A program made the position numbers and the translations under genes. A stretch of 64,000 bases of DNA from Staphylococcus capitis subsp. capitis (GTDB lineage: Bacteria > Bacillota > Bacilli > Staphylococcales > Staphylococcaceae): assembly GCF_040739495.1 (NCBI RefSeq), contig NZ_CP145263.1, positions 310,001 through 374,000 on the forward strand, in the 5' to 3' direction. Positions 20,796-29,438 of the stretch are shown here, one piece after another. The notes beneath the pieces were generated by a model. The model was given only the letters and a program-made list of their open reading frames with translations. It was not told the DNA's origin and ran no database searches. Position 1 is the first letter of the stretch; each line of letters opens with the position of its first letter.

Positions 20796-21740
20796 TTAAA
20801 GTTTCATTTTATCTAATAATGATTTGCCATTGTCATAAAGCATATGAATTTTTGAGTCAATTGTAATTAAATCTGTAGATTCAAATTCATTCGCTAACAT
20901 TGAGACTACTTGGTCCGTTGTGTAAGGTGCATCAGAACCATATACAATTTTATTTTTATCAACCATTTCTAATAGAGTAGGTAATTGATATGGTAAAACC
21001 TTACCGGCCAAATCGAAGTAAAGTTCTTTCATTACTTGTTCTAAATCATCAGGTTGCTTCTCTGATCCAAACATCTTGTTGCCCATCGCTACGCGTTGTG
21101 CGATTATAGGGAGTAAAGCACCACAATGAGGTACAATCCACTTAATATTCGGATACTTACTAAATACATTCTTTTGACTCATATAAATAATTGTACGAGT
21201 TGTATCAAAGATAAATTCCATAAGTGGCGGAGGTACTTCTTCGCTCATCGCTTTAATAGCTGGCTTGGGTTCATTCGGATGAATGGCTACAGTTGCTTGA
21301 CGTTCATTTAATCTTTCAAATATCGGCGCTAAACGCTCATCACCTAAATATACGCCACGTGCATTCGTTGGTAACGTGAACCCTAACGCATGCTGTTCAT
21401 CTAATGCTTTATCTATAAATTGAACACTCTGATCGACTAAGGGCAGGGGTAATGTTGCGAAGAAACCAATACGTTCGCTATGTTCCTGCACGATATTTGA
21501 AGCATAGTCGTTCACTTCTTCAGCAAGTTTTAACATCTCGTCATCAGGTGCAACGCTAATGTGCGGGCTCGAAATCGATAATACACCATATTCAATATCT
21601 TGTTTCTTCATTAATTCTAAATATGATTCTACTGAAAATGGGGGCGTCTTAACGCCGTCACCTTCACCATTAAAATAGTCATCAAGAAATTGGCTATAAC
21701 CAGGTGAAATGTAATGTGCATGTAAATCTATCTTCTTCAT
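20796..21740 (-). CDS. Amidohydrolase, ACMSD/6-methylsalicylate decarboxylase-like
   Basis: 314-residue TIM-barrel protein of the amidohydrolase-2 family. HxH metal motif at the N-terminus (DLHAHYISPGY), histidines in VAIHPNEPKP near residue 170 and WIVPHCGALLP near residue 222, and the final aspartate in YGSDAPYTT near residue 288. The spacing resembles the ACMSD branch, whose members include 6-methylsalicylate decarboxylase-type enzymes: metal-dependent, non-oxidative decarboxylases or C-C hydrolases. Last gene of the TetR-controlled minus-strand cluster, 131 bases after the SnoaL-like gene. Substrate unknown; the decarboxylase idea comes from family membership. Confidence 0.78.
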   Translation of the reverse strand: MKKIDLHAHYISPGYSQFLDDYFNGEGDGVKTPPFSVESYLELMKKQDIEYGVLSISSPHISVAPDDEMLKLAEEVNDYASNIVQEHSERIGFFATLPLPLVDQSVQFIDKALDEQHALGFTLPTNARGVYLGDERLAPIFERLNERQATVAIHPNEPKPAIKAMSEEVPPPLMEFIFDTTRTIIYMSQKNVFSKYPNIKWIVPHCGALLPIIAQRVAMGNKMFGSEKQPDDLEQVMKELYFDLAGKVLPYQLPTLLEMVDKNKIVYGSDAPYTTDQVVSMLANEFESTDLITIDSKIHMLYDNGKSLLDKMKL

Positions 21741-21871
21741 TGAGCAAACTTCCTTTATAGAAATAACTGATTTTAAATATTTTGTATAATGTTGCGATAT
21801 TTTAAAACTAGGCAGCAGTTCTGTATATAAGAGTAAACGTTACTTATTTATTTTGAGTATGGTTTATAACT

Positions 21872-22507
21872 CTAATGTTTCTCTTCTTCATCATCTTTCT
21901 CAGTTAACCATTTATCTAATTGGCGATAGTATTTATTAACTTCATCAGGTCTATCTATACCTGGTAAGTCATGGTTAACATCATACCCTAGTTCATTGAG
22001 CGCATATGATAAACAAGCATAACTTTCTCGGTATTCACTAAATTCTGAGTTAGGTAAATTAATAGTCGTTGGAATGACAGGAGTTAATTTATCTTTTTCA
22101 TAAATACAACTTAAATTAGAAATATACCAAACGTCATCATTGTCTTTTTCAAGACAGTAGATAATTTTAGTGTCTGAATCCAATTGCATTTCTACGTTTT
22201 TAATATCTACTCGAAACTGGATTGTTGCTTGCATAATTGCTACAGCACGATGGTTATTAATCCACATTTGTGTATTATAAATTTGATGTGGCGCGTATCG
22301 ATTCATTGCTTCAGAGGAGGATACAAATTCTTCTCCAGTACCATTAAACCAAGAAATGCTCACATGTGAGTCTTTAGCGAAACAAGTTCTCATGCTATCC
22401 CATAAGGCATTATCGCGACAAAAACGTTCGAATTGAATTAATTCTAAAATGTTTTCTTTATCTAACAAAGTTTCTTGAGTATAAGGTTTATTTCTTTCAA
22501 ATAACAT
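21872..22507 (-). CDS. SnoaL/NTF2-like protein
   Basis: 211-residue protein. The first 150 residues look like a SnoaL_4/NTF2-like cone fold (LIQFERFCRDNALWDSMRTC then VSISWFNGTGEEFVSSSEAM and HRAVAIMQATIQFRVDIKNV), a scaffold used by dehydratases, cyclases and small subunits of aromatic-ring oxygenases. The C-terminal 60 residues are polar and ungrouped. 33 bases downstream of the alpha/beta hydrolase gene, with its own aaagggag. A role as dehydratase or binding protein in the cluster is inference. Confidence 0.7.
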   Translation of the reverse strand: MLFERNKPYTQETLLDKENILELIQFERFCRDNALWDSMRTCFAKDSHVSISWFNGTGEEFVSSSEAMNRYAPHQIYNTQMWINNHRAVAIMQATIQFRVDIKNVEMQLDSDTKIIYCLEKDNDDVWYISNLSCIYEKDKLTPVIPTTINLPNSEFSEYRESYACLSYALNELGYDVNHDLPGIDRPDEVNKYYRQLDKWLTEKDDEEEKH

Positions 22508-22540
22508 TTAATAAACTCCCTTTAATACTTTAAGCTAAGA

Positions 22541-23377
22541 TTAGTTCCAGATTTTGAGTAATACTTCTGCGAATCCTTCAGGCTTTTGTACATAACCTAA
22601 GTGACCACCAAGGATATCTACAATATTAATTCCCGTTTCATCTTTAATATAGAAGTTAACTTCTTGAGGGAAAGAACCTTTGGAATCAGTCCCATTAAGT
22701 AATGTGATGATATCTTTATGCTGATTTAAATCTTCTAAAGAGATATCAGATTCTGTATATTGGCGGATTTCATATTTAAACCAACCTAACATTTCTTCAA
22801 AACGTTTTTTACTCTCTGCATCATCTTCTGCTTGAGCAGGTTTAGACATTGATTGTGCATCAATAGAACTAATATTTAATGCTTCACCGAAAAGTTTCAT
22901 AGCTTGAGGCATGCCTTCATTCACAGCAATATCAATAATTTCAGCATTCTTATCTTGCCAATATTTAGCATTCGGTAAGAATGTATTAATCGGTGGTTCA
23001 TGAAATGCAATTTGCTTCACAACATCAGGATGTTCTTTTAGGACATGCATTGCAACGATAGCACCTGAACTTGAGCCTAAAACATATACGGGTTCGTCAC
23101 TTAATGACTTAGCTAATTCAGCAATATCTTGTGCATCACGTTTCACGCGATAACGACTCTCTGGGTTAGATACTTCCTCTGGTAATGATTCAGTTAATTC
23201 ACTTTGTCCATATCCTCGACGATCTACAGCTACAACTGTAAATTTTTCTTGTAATTGTTTAGCTAGTGGCATGTAGATATCACCAGTTCCATTCGCACCA
23301 GGGATTAAAATAAGAACTGGTCCATTGCCAACTTTATGATAACGTAATTTTGCGCCTTGCAATTCTAATGTTTCCAT
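22541..23377 (-). CDS. Alpha/beta hydrolase
   Basis: About 278-residue alpha/beta hydrolase. Oxyanion region [27 protein letters not shown], nucleophile elbow [15 protein letters not shown] (Ser near residue 105) and the catalytic histidine in [14 protein letters not shown] near the C-terminus. I place the start at the second of two adjacent ATGs (23377), 8 bases after ggagg; ATG 23392 overlaps that ribosome binding site. Could be an esterase, lactonase or C-C bond hydrolase; the neighbouring genes favour a small-molecule role. Confidence 0.8.
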   Translation of the reverse strand: METLELQGAKLRYHKVGNGPVLILIPGANGTGDIYMPLAKQLQEKFTVVAVDRRGYGQSELTESLPEEVSNPESRYRVKRDAQDIAELAKSLSDEPVYVLGSSSGAIVAMHVLKEHPDVVKQIAFHEPPINTFLPNAKYWQDKNAEIIDIAVNEGMPQAMKLFGEALNISSIDAQSMSKPAQAEDDAESKKRFEEMLGWFKYEIRQYTESDISLEDLNQHKDIITLLNGTDSKGSFPQEVNFYIKDETGINIVDILGGHLGYVQKPEGFAEVLLKIWN

Positions 23378-23445
23378 CATTGAAACCTCCATTTAAATAT
23401 TTTTCGTATTAAAGAAAAGACACACTTATATATTTCGTGTAAGTG

Positions 23446-24447
23446 TTACTCAAGACCTAATAATTTAGCTCCGTTTTTATAGCTGATTTTTTCTTTTTCC
23501 TCTTCAGTTAAATCTAATTCGTCTAAGAATGTACCCAATTTTTCAGGTTCAACATAAGGGTAATCTGCTGAATATAAAATTCTGTCGACGCCAACTTCTG
23601 CTTTCACTAAATCAAATTGTGGTTTAGTTAACATTCCACTTGGCGTAATATAGAAGTTATTTTTGAAATAATAACTAATAGGATGTTCTAGATGGTCAGC
23701 AAATAAAATATCATCCATACGTTCTAAGAAGAATGGAACAAATTCGCCCCAGTGACCGATGATCATGTTGAGGTTAGGGTGACGGTCAAATACACCTGAT
23801 AGCACAAGGTGAATGGCATGAATACCTACATCTACGTGCCAACCATAACCGAAGCAAGCAAATGTAGCTGCTGTGACATCTGAGTAGTTACCTTTGTAAT
23901 AAGCTTGGTAGACATCGCTTTGAACTGGAGAAGGATGTAAGTAAATAGGGTCATTTAAATCTTCAGCTACAGCAAAGATGCCATCATATTCATCTTGGTC
24001 TAGGAAGCCACTCTTAGGATGTCCCATAATTAATGCGCCTTTAAAACCTAATTCTTTTACACATCGTTTAAATTCTTCTTCTGCTGCTTTAGGTTCATTA
24101 ATTGGTAATGTAGCAAATCCTACAAATCGATCTGGGTGTTCATTGATATATTGTGCTAACGTATCATTTGCTTTTTTGCATAATTCGATTGCACGTTCGC
24201 CTTCAAGATTAGAAGGGGCACCATTTCCATAAGATAATACTTGCATTTCAACGTCATGTTTATCCATGAATTGAATACGTGCATCATGATGTTTGATTTC
24301 ATCTGCATCAGTAAAACCAGATTTTTCTTCAAGGCCTTTTAACATCGTTTGCATAGGTACACCTTTAGGATAAGATGTCATATGTTTCATTGTTTCTTTT
24401 TGTATATCCTCAACAACATAATGTTCTTCAAAGTTTATACTTTTCAT
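23446..24447 (-). CDS. Amidohydrolase of the gamma-resorcylate decarboxylase type
   Basis: 333-residue amidohydrolase-2 TIM barrel whose overall course follows gamma-resorcylate (2,6-dihydroxybenzoate) and 2,3-dihydroxybenzoate decarboxylases. ExH metal motif NFEEHYVVE at residues 6-9, PDRFVGFATLPINEP, DPIYLHPSPV (metal His), LNMIIGHWGE (metal His) and DRILYSADYPYVEPE (metal Asp). Such enzymes remove CO2 from hydroxylated aromatic acids without a redox cofactor. The start is at ATG 24447 with ggaggaaat. The gene is preceded by a 115-base gap containing a palindrome, so it may have its own promoter inside the cluster. Confidence 0.8.
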   Translation of the reverse strand: MKSINFEEHYVVEDIQKETMKHMTSYPKGVPMQTMLKGLEEKSGFTDADEIKHHDARIQFMDKHDVEMQVLSYGNGAPSNLEGERAIELCKKANDTLAQYINEHPDRFVGFATLPINEPKAAEEEFKRCVKELGFKGALIMGHPKSGFLDQDEYDGIFAVAEDLNDPIYLHPSPVQSDVYQAYYKGNYSDVTAATFACFGYGWHVDVGIHAIHLVLSGVFDRHPNLNMIIGHWGEFVPFFLERMDDILFADHLEHPISYYFKNNFYITPSGMLTKPQFDLVKAEVGVDRILYSADYPYVEPEKLGTFLDELDLTEEEKEKISYKNGAKLLGLE

Positions 24448-24462
24448 TGTGTATTTCCTCCC

Positions 24463-24481
24463 TAAGATAATAAATATCTTA
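24463..24481 (-). promoter_or_regulatory. 19-bp palindrome upstream of the decarboxylase-like gene
   Basis: Perfect inverted repeat TAAGATA-ATAAA-TATCTTA just upstream of the ribosome binding site of the 23446-24447 gene, within the largest intergenic gap in the upstream half of the cluster. Could be an operator or an mRNA hairpin. Confidence 0.35.
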
Positions 24482-24562
24482 ATAACTAATTATATATGTG
24501 TAATTTTCATTGATTTCATTGAAAATTTTCCCGTTAAACATGAGTCCAAACTTGTTAATGAT

Positions 24563-25267
24563 TTACCACGACATTGTGCCATTACCATCAATAAATGTTC
24601 CTGTAGGACCATTTTTATCAATAGTAGCAAGTTTTACGATAGGTTTTACACCTTCTGAAGCAGGTTTAGAGTTGTTACTGAAATCACCAACTAAATCAGT
24701 ATTAGTAGAACCTGGATCTGCTGCATTAATTTGAATGTGTGGTAAGCCTTTAGCATACTGTACAGTCATCATTGTGACCGCTGATTTAGAAGAACAATAC
24801 GCAAGTGAATTAACTTGCGATTCAGCAGTATCTGGGTTTGTAACCATTCCAAATGAACCCAATCCGCTACTCACATTTACAACTACAGGCTGCTCTGATT
24901 TCTCTAATAATGGAATAAAGGTATTCATCATGCGTACAATACCAAAAACATTTGTGTTATATACCTTTTCGACGTCTTTAGCAGTAAAATCAGCGACTTT
25001 AGCGAATCCTCCTGAAATACCGGCATTGTTTATAAGTACATCAACACGGCCTTCTTTATTTGAAATAGTTTCAAAGGCTTGTTGAACTGATTTATCATCA
25101 CTTACATCTAGTTGAACATAGTCAACGCCTAATTCTTTTGAAGCTTGTTGACCACGTTCTTCATTTCTAGATCCTATATAAACCTTGTAGCCTTTCGCTT
25201 TTAATTCTTTAGCTGTCTCATAACCTAAACCTTTATTTCCGCCAGTAATTAGTGTAACTTTTACCAT
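24563..25267 (-). CDS. Short-chain dehydrogenase/reductase (carbonyl reductase-like)
   Basis: 234-residue SDR: NAD(P) motif TLITGGNKGLGYETAK, VLINNAGISGG, and a YxxxK catalytic pair in SLAYCSSKSAVTMM near residue 165. The form resembles carbonyl-reductase-like SDRs. 15 bases downstream of the TetR gene, so co-transcribed with the cluster's own regulator. Probably reduces or oxidises a cluster intermediate. Confidence 0.83.
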   Translation of the reverse strand: MVKVTLITGGNKGLGYETAKELKAKGYKVYIGSRNEERGQQASKELGVDYVQLDVSDDKSVQQAFETISNKEGRVDVLINNAGISGGFAKVADFTAKDVEKVYNTNVFGIVRMMNTFIPLLEKSEQPVVVNVSSGLGSFGMVTNPDTAESQVNSLAYCSSKSAVTMMTVQYAKGLPHIQINAADPGSTNTDLVGDFSNNSKPASEGVKPIVKLATIDKNGPTGTFIDGNGTMSW

Positions 25268-25282
25268 TCATGAACACCTCAA

Positions 25283-25825
25283 TTAATTTAAATATAGTTT
25301 TATTAAGTTATCTCTTATTTCATTATTTGAAAGTTGTCTTTTATTTTTTTGAATTTCATAAGCTTTAGTAGAAAGTGATTTTAATAACATATCAGTTTTA
25401 AATATGGCCCAAGAATCATCCTCGCCATCTTTAAATAAATCATAGTAAAAATTAAATAAATCAGAGAAAAATTGGCTTTGATGAAATTGAGACTTACTAT
25501 TACTTTCCTCAATACAGTTTAATAAATCACTATTTTCATATTTAAATGTCAAAAAAACATCTAGGGAGTGTTCCATCTTCTCTTCTTTAGAATTAGATGA
25601 AGCAGCTACATCATTCATTTTTTGAATAATTTCATCGAAATCATGCTCGATAATGTGATAACACAAATCGCTTTTATCCTTAAAATGCCGATAAAGTGTT
25701 CCCATACCGATACCAAGTTCTTTAGAAATTCTATTCATACTGATTGTCTCAACGCCGTATTGTTTAAATAGTTCGATCGCTTTATTCTCGATACGTTGAC
25801 GGTTTAGAAGAGCATCTTTACGCAA
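25283..25825 (-). CDS. TetR-family repressor of the divergent cluster
   Basis: About 180-residue TetR/AcrR regulator. N-terminal HTH domain IENKAIELFKQYGVETISM, RISKELGIGMGTLYRHFKDK, then a ligand-binding domain without clear relatives. I prefer TTG 25825 as start, 6 bases after aggtg; GTG 25834 overlaps that ribosome binding site. It reads away from a 20-bp perfect palindrome placed between two face-to-face promoters and very probably represses both itself with the minus-strand cluster and the plus-strand genes until it binds a ligand. Confidence 0.83.
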   Translation of the reverse strand: MRKDALLNRQRIENKAIELFKQYGVETISMNRISKELGIGMGTLYRHFKDKSDLCYHIIEHDFDEIIQKMNDVAASSNSKEEKMEHSLDVFLTFKYENSDLLNCIEESNSKSQFHQSQFFSDLFNFYYDLFKDGEDDSWAIFKTDMLLKSLSTKAYEIQKNKRQLSNNEIRDNLIKLYLN

Positions 25826-25852
25826 TGTATTCACCTACTTAATGAGCTAATG

Positions 25853-25906
25853 TTGACAAACGGATAACGATCCGTTTATTATAAATCTCACTTACTTGGA
25901 ATTCAA
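25853..25906. promoter_or_regulatory. Divergent overlapping promoters with a TetR operator
   Basis: Perfect palindrome AAACGGATAACGATCCGTTT at 25858-25877. Plus strand: -35 TTGACA (25853-25858), 18-base spacer formed largely by the palindrome, -10 TATTAT (25877-25882). Minus strand: -35 TTGAAT (25906-25901), 17-base spacer, -10 TATAAT (25883-25878), which places the start site inside the palindrome. One bound repressor would block both directions. Confidence 0.75.
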
Positions 25907-25951
25907 ATATAATGCTAATTAAAAAATAAGATGAAAGTGGGACACTATAAT

Positions 25952-26251
25952 ATGTCACTAAATAAAGAGCAAAGACGTATCACTGCTATAGAATTACGAG
26001 AACATTTCCATAATTCAAATTTAAATATTGAAGACATAGCAAATAAAATGAGTATTTCGGTTGAAGAAGTGGAAAAGGTATTAAACATGAATGCTCCTAG
26101 CGGTTTCTTTGGTAATCAGTTACAAAGATTTATCCATCGCGTTTGGGATGTTCGTGACATTATAAATTCAAATATTAAAGAAAATGGTCTAACACCTGAA
26201 GAATATACCTATTTAAAAGGCGAAAAAGAAGATTATTGGTTCTTACAATAG
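25952..26251 (+). CDS. DUF2316 HTH-like protein
   Basis: 99-residue DUF2316 protein. LNKEQRRITAIELREHFH and LNIEDIANKMSISVEEVEKV form an HTH-like N-terminal half; FFGNQLQRFIHRVWDVRDII follows. Such proteins are often found beside oxidoreductases and may act as regulators. First gene of the plus-strand arm of the TetR divergon, 12 bases before the NmrA gene. ATG 25952 is preferred to ATG 25931 from the family's usual N-terminus. Confidence 0.75.
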   Translation: MSLNKEQRRITAIELREHFHNSNLNIEDIANKMSISVEEVEKVLNMNAPSGFFGNQLQRFIHRVWDVRDIINSNIKENGLTPEEYTYLKGEKEDYWFLQ

Positions 26252-26262
26252 GAGAGATAAAC

Positions 26263-27081
26263 ATGAGTAAAAGTATATTAGTCATTGGTTCAACTGGTAA
26301 ACAAGGAACTGCTGTTGTTAAACAATTATTGGAAGATGGTTGGCATGTGCGTGCGTTTACTAGAAATAAAAATAATGAAAAATTAACATCAATTCATAAT
26401 GGTCAATTAGAGATTTTTGAGGGCGATTTGAGTGATAGAGAAAGCTTGACTCAAGCGATGGCTGATCAATATGGAGTATATAGCGTTCAGCCTATTATTC
26501 CAGACCATGTTGAAGAGGAATTAAAGCAAGGTGAACATATTATCGAAACTGCTGAAGAACAAGGAGTTAAGTATGTCGTTTATAGCACAGCGGGTGGTGT
26601 AAATCGTGATAGAACAGGTCCTCACTTTGAAGCATTAGCACAATTAGAAAATAAGATAAAAGCATCTCGTTTAGATTTTACAATTATTAAACCATCGTTT
26701 TTTATGGATAACTTCTTAAGAATCACTAAAGTTTCAGACGGAGAAATTAAAATCCCAGAATTTATCAACCCTGAAGTTAAATTTGCAATGACTTCTTCTA
26801 TTGATATTGCTAAAATTGCGTCAGCACTTTTCAAAGATCCTAAAACATATAATCATCAAGATATAGAAATTGCTTCTGATGAGCTGACTCTAAATGAAGT
26901 AGTCAAAACTTTTGCAACCGTAACAGGTAAACCAACTGAAATTGAAGGCGAATTTACGAGTGGCACTGCTGAAAGAAGTTGGCTTGAAAATAAAGGTTAT
27001 GTTATAGATTTTGTACAAATGGAACGTCTTAATCCCACGCGCTTAACACTTGATGAATGGATTACTCAAGCGGCATTTTAA
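26263..27081 (+). CDS. NmrA-family NAD(P)-binding protein
   Basis: 272-residue atypical SDR of the NmrA/HSCARG group. Rossmann motif LVIGSTGKQGTAVVKQLL, then VRAFTRN, VYSTAGGVNRDRTGPHF and ITIASALF-like C-terminal substrate segments. No SDR Tyr-Lys pair is evident, so it may be a redox sensor rather than an enzyme. It starts at ATG 26263 behind ggagag. Co-transcribed with DUF2316 and probably the VOC gene. Confidence 0.8.
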   Translation: MSKSILVIGSTGKQGTAVVKQLLEDGWHVRAFTRNKNNEKLTSIHNGQLEIFEGDLSDRESLTQAMADQYGVYSVQPIIPDHVEEELKQGEHIIETAEEQGVKYVVYSTAGGVNRDRTGPHFEALAQLENKIKASRLDFTIIKPSFFMDNFLRITKVSDGEIKIPEFINPEVKFAMTSSIDIAKIASALFKDPKTYNHQDIEIASDELTLNEVVKTFATVTGKPTEIEGEFTSGTAERSWLENKGYVIDFVQMERLNPTRLTLDEWITQAAF

Positions 27082-27122
27082 ACTTGAAATCGTCTAATTA
27101 TAAATGAGAGGTGACATGTACG

Positions 27123-27497
27123 ATGCATTCAATGTGGTTTAATCTAAATGTAAAAGATTTAGATCGTAGCGAACAGTTCTTTAAGTCTCTAGGATTTGAA
27201 ATTAATAAAAATCCAGAAATGTTAGATAAAATGTTAGGTATTACAATTGGACAAAAGATTGTGATATTGATAGAAAATAATCACTTCGAGTCTGTATCAC
27301 ATCAAGATGTCGATTCAAGCCCTAATGAAGTGATGGTTTCGTTAGGTGTTAAAGAAAATAAAGACGTTGATGAATTATTAGCGAAAGTAGAACCTGCTGG
27401 TGGAACAATTATTGAAAAACCAGGTGTAAGACAAGGGTATTATGGAGCAATGTTTAAAGATCCTGATGGGCATAAGTTTAATTTTCTTGTTTGTTAA
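27123..27497 (+). CDS. VOC-family (glyoxalase/dioxygenase fold) protein
   Basis: 124-residue single VOC module pair: MHSMWFNLNVKDLDRSEQFF, VMVSLGVKENKDVDELL and PGVRQGYYGAMFKDPDGHKF. Potential metal ligands are in the MHSMWFNL and DPDGHKFNFLV segments. ATG 27123 lies 8 bases after gagaggtga. Last gene of the plus-strand arm; substrate unknown. Confidence 0.8.
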   Translation: MHSMWFNLNVKDLDRSEQFFKSLGFEINKNPEMLDKMLGITIGQKIVILIENNHFESVSHQDVDSSPNEVMVSLGVKENKDVDELLAKVEPAGGTIIEKPGVRQGYYGAMFKDPDGHKFNFLVC

Positions 27498-27521
27498 ATA
27501 AGCGTGAAAAAATATATAAAT

Positions 27522-27561
27522 AGGCACCGTGTATTCTCATTCAGTACATGGTGCCTTTTAC
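27522..27561 (+). terminator. Terminator after the plus-strand arm
   Basis: Stem aggcaccgtgta / tacatggtgcct with an 11-base loop and TTTT; ends the DUF2316-NmrA-VOC unit. Confidence 0.85.
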
Positions 27562-27941
27562 TATATCTTTTGGTTTGATTTTAAAAAATGAAAACTTCTC
27601 ACAATTTGTGAGGAATTGACGTGACTATGAAGAAAAATATCAACTTTCATCAGATACATATTGAAGTTGTTCGATTTACCATAAAACGGTGAATATTAAT
27701 GAAATTGTTCAATTTGTTATAAATATTTATAATAAAGGAATTATTAGAGCTATTGGAATAGATAAAAAAGACAAATTATTCTAGTATTTGATTGTTTTTG
27801 ATTGTTTGGGGTATTATATAACTTATAAGAATAAATGATTTGATTTTGAGAAAAATTGTTTATTAGATTAAAAAGGGGTATCTAATTTTACATATCGATT
27901 TCAGTCATAAATATACTCCATGAAATGGAGAAGGAAAGGTT
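27562..27941 (+). other. Intergenic region with possible gene remnant
   Basis: Contains a 15-base palindrome CTCACAATTTGTGAG (27598-27612) and two short open stretches interrupted by stops: MKKNINFHQIHIEV from 27628 and NEIVQFVINIYNKG, ending RAIGIDKKDKLF at 27783. They look like scraps of a lost coding sequence, which I cannot name. The promoter and leader of the amino acid permease must lie in the last 150 bases. Confidence 0.35.
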
Positions 27942-29339
27942 ATGGCAGATAAACTGCAAAGAGAATTAAGCAATAGGCATATCCAATTAATTGCAATTGG
28001 TGGTGCTATTGGTACAGGATTATTCCTGGGCGCAGGTGCTTCTATTCATTTAGCAGGACCATCCATATTACTTACTTATATTATAGTAGGTTTTATATTA
28101 TTTATGTTTATGAGAGCGATGGGAGAGTTGCTCTTATCGAACTTAGGTTTCAAGTCATTTGGTGACATTGCCCATCATCATATAGGTTCAATGGCAGGAT
28201 TTATGGTTGGTTGGACTTATTGGTTAACTTGGATTATTTCAGGTATGGCGGAAGTTACCGCTGTAGCCAAATACGTCGACTTCTGGTATCCAGACATGCC
28301 TAACTGGATTACTGCAGCAGCTACAATATTAGTATTAGTAGCATTGAATTTATTTAGTGCCAAATTATTTGGTGAACTTGAATTTTGGTTATCTATTATA
28401 AAAGTTATTACAATTTTAGCTTTAATTATTGTTGGTATTGTAATGGTAATCTTTGCTATGAAGACGGATTACGGTCCAGCGACGGTAACTAATATTTGGA
28501 AAGAAGGCGGCTTCTTCCCAAATGGTGCCTCAGGATTCTTTATGTCATTCCAAATGGCAATATTCTCATTTATTGGTATTGAATTGATAGGTATTACAGC
28601 AGGGGAAACTAAAAATCCTCATGAAACAATACCTCAAGCAATTAATAACGTACCATTCCGAATTTTAATCTTTTACATAGGTTCATTAGCAGTCATTATG
28701 TCAGTAGTTCCTTGGGACAAACTAGATCCTGCAGAAAGTCCTTATGTTAAATTATTCGGATTAATAGGAATTCCTTTTGCTGCTGGAATTATTAACTTTG
28801 TTGTATTAACTGCAGCGGCTTCATCATGTAACAGTGGTATATTTGCGAATAGCCGTACAATGTTTGGCTTAGCTGGAAGAAACCAAGGTCCACCGTTTTT
28901 ACATAAAACAAACAAAAATGGCGTTCCATACAATGCAATTTTAGTTACTTGTGGATTATTAGGCATTGCAGTAATATTAAATGCGATTTTTAAAGATGCT
29001 ACTAAAGTATTCGTTCAAATCACTACTTTCTCTACTGTGTTGAATATTTCAATTTGGGCAGTTATTATGGTAGCTTATATTGGATACTTAAAGCATAATC
29101 CTGAGCAACATAAAGAAAGTAATTATAGAATGCCTGGTGGTAAATACACGGCATATGGTATTTTAGTATTCTTTGCTTTCATTTTTGTTATTTTACTTAT
29201 TAATAGTAGTACGCGATTAGCAGTTCTATTTATTCCAGTTTGGGTTCTAGTATTATTCTTGATGTATCAAAATTACAAAAAAGAATCTCGTAAAGCTGAA
29301 ATTCCAACAGAAGATGATGCAGAAACTACAGAAGAATAA
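27942..29339 (+). CDS. Amino acid permease (CycA/AapA-type)
   Basis: 465-residue APC-superfamily transporter of the AAT family with 12 membrane helices. Signature RELSNRHIQLIAIGGAIGTG at residues 7-26, then LFLGAGASIHLAGPS; also FSFIGIELIGITAGETKNP near residue 210. The pattern resembles D-serine/D-alanine/glycine permeases. The C-terminus is a highly acidic tail (EIPTEDDAETTEE). It starts at ATG 27942 behind ggagaaggaaagg. Transports a neutral amino acid by proton symport; exact substrate inferred. Confidence 0.85.
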   Translation: MADKLQRELSNRHIQLIAIGGAIGTGLFLGAGASIHLAGPSILLTYIIVGFILFMFMRAMGELLLSNLGFKSFGDIAHHHIGSMAGFMVGWTYWLTWIISGMAEVTAVAKYVDFWYPDMPNWITAAATILVLVALNLFSAKLFGELEFWLSIIKVITILALIIVGIVMVIFAMKTDYGPATVTNIWKEGGFFPNGASGFFMSFQMAIFSFIGIELIGITAGETKNPHETIPQAINNVPFRILIFYIGSLAVIMSVVPWDKLDPAESPYVKLFGLIGIPFAAGIINFVVLTAAASSCNSGIFANSRTMFGLAGRNQGPPFLHKTNKNGVPYNAILVTCGLLGIAVILNAIFKDATKVFVQITTFSTVLNISIWAVIMVAYIGYLKHNPEQHKESNYRMPGGKYTAYGILVFFAFIFVILLINSSTRLAVLFIPVWVLVLFLMYQNYKKESRKAEIPTEDDAETTEE

Positions 29340-29344
29340 TAGTT

Positions 29345-29380
29345 AAAAACACTTCCTCTATTACAGAGGGAGTGTTTTTT
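29345..29380 (+). terminator. Terminator after the amino acid permease
   Basis: Stem aaaacacttcctct / agagggagtgtttt, then T run. Confidence 0.88.
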
Positions 29381-29384
29381 ATAC

Positions 29385-29428
29385 AAAAAATCCCTAAGAA
29401 AGAGTAAAAATAATATCTTTCTTAGGGA
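29385..29428 (-). terminator. Terminator for the minus-strand esterase
   Basis: Stem tccctaagaaaga / tctttcttaggga with an A run at 29385-29390 that gives a T run on the minus strand. Confidence 0.85.
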
Positions 29429-29438
29429 ATCATTTATC

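Noticed and set aside
20796..25834. Cluster as a biosynthetic (antibiotic) gene cluster
   Set aside because: No synthase, NRPS, PKS or peptide precursor and no exporter; the enzyme set fits degradation or detoxification better.
27598..27612. CTCACAATTTGTGAG as a Rex site
   Set aside because: Rex sites have the order TTGTGA...TCACAA; here the half-sites are reversed, so I keep it only as an unexplained palindrome.
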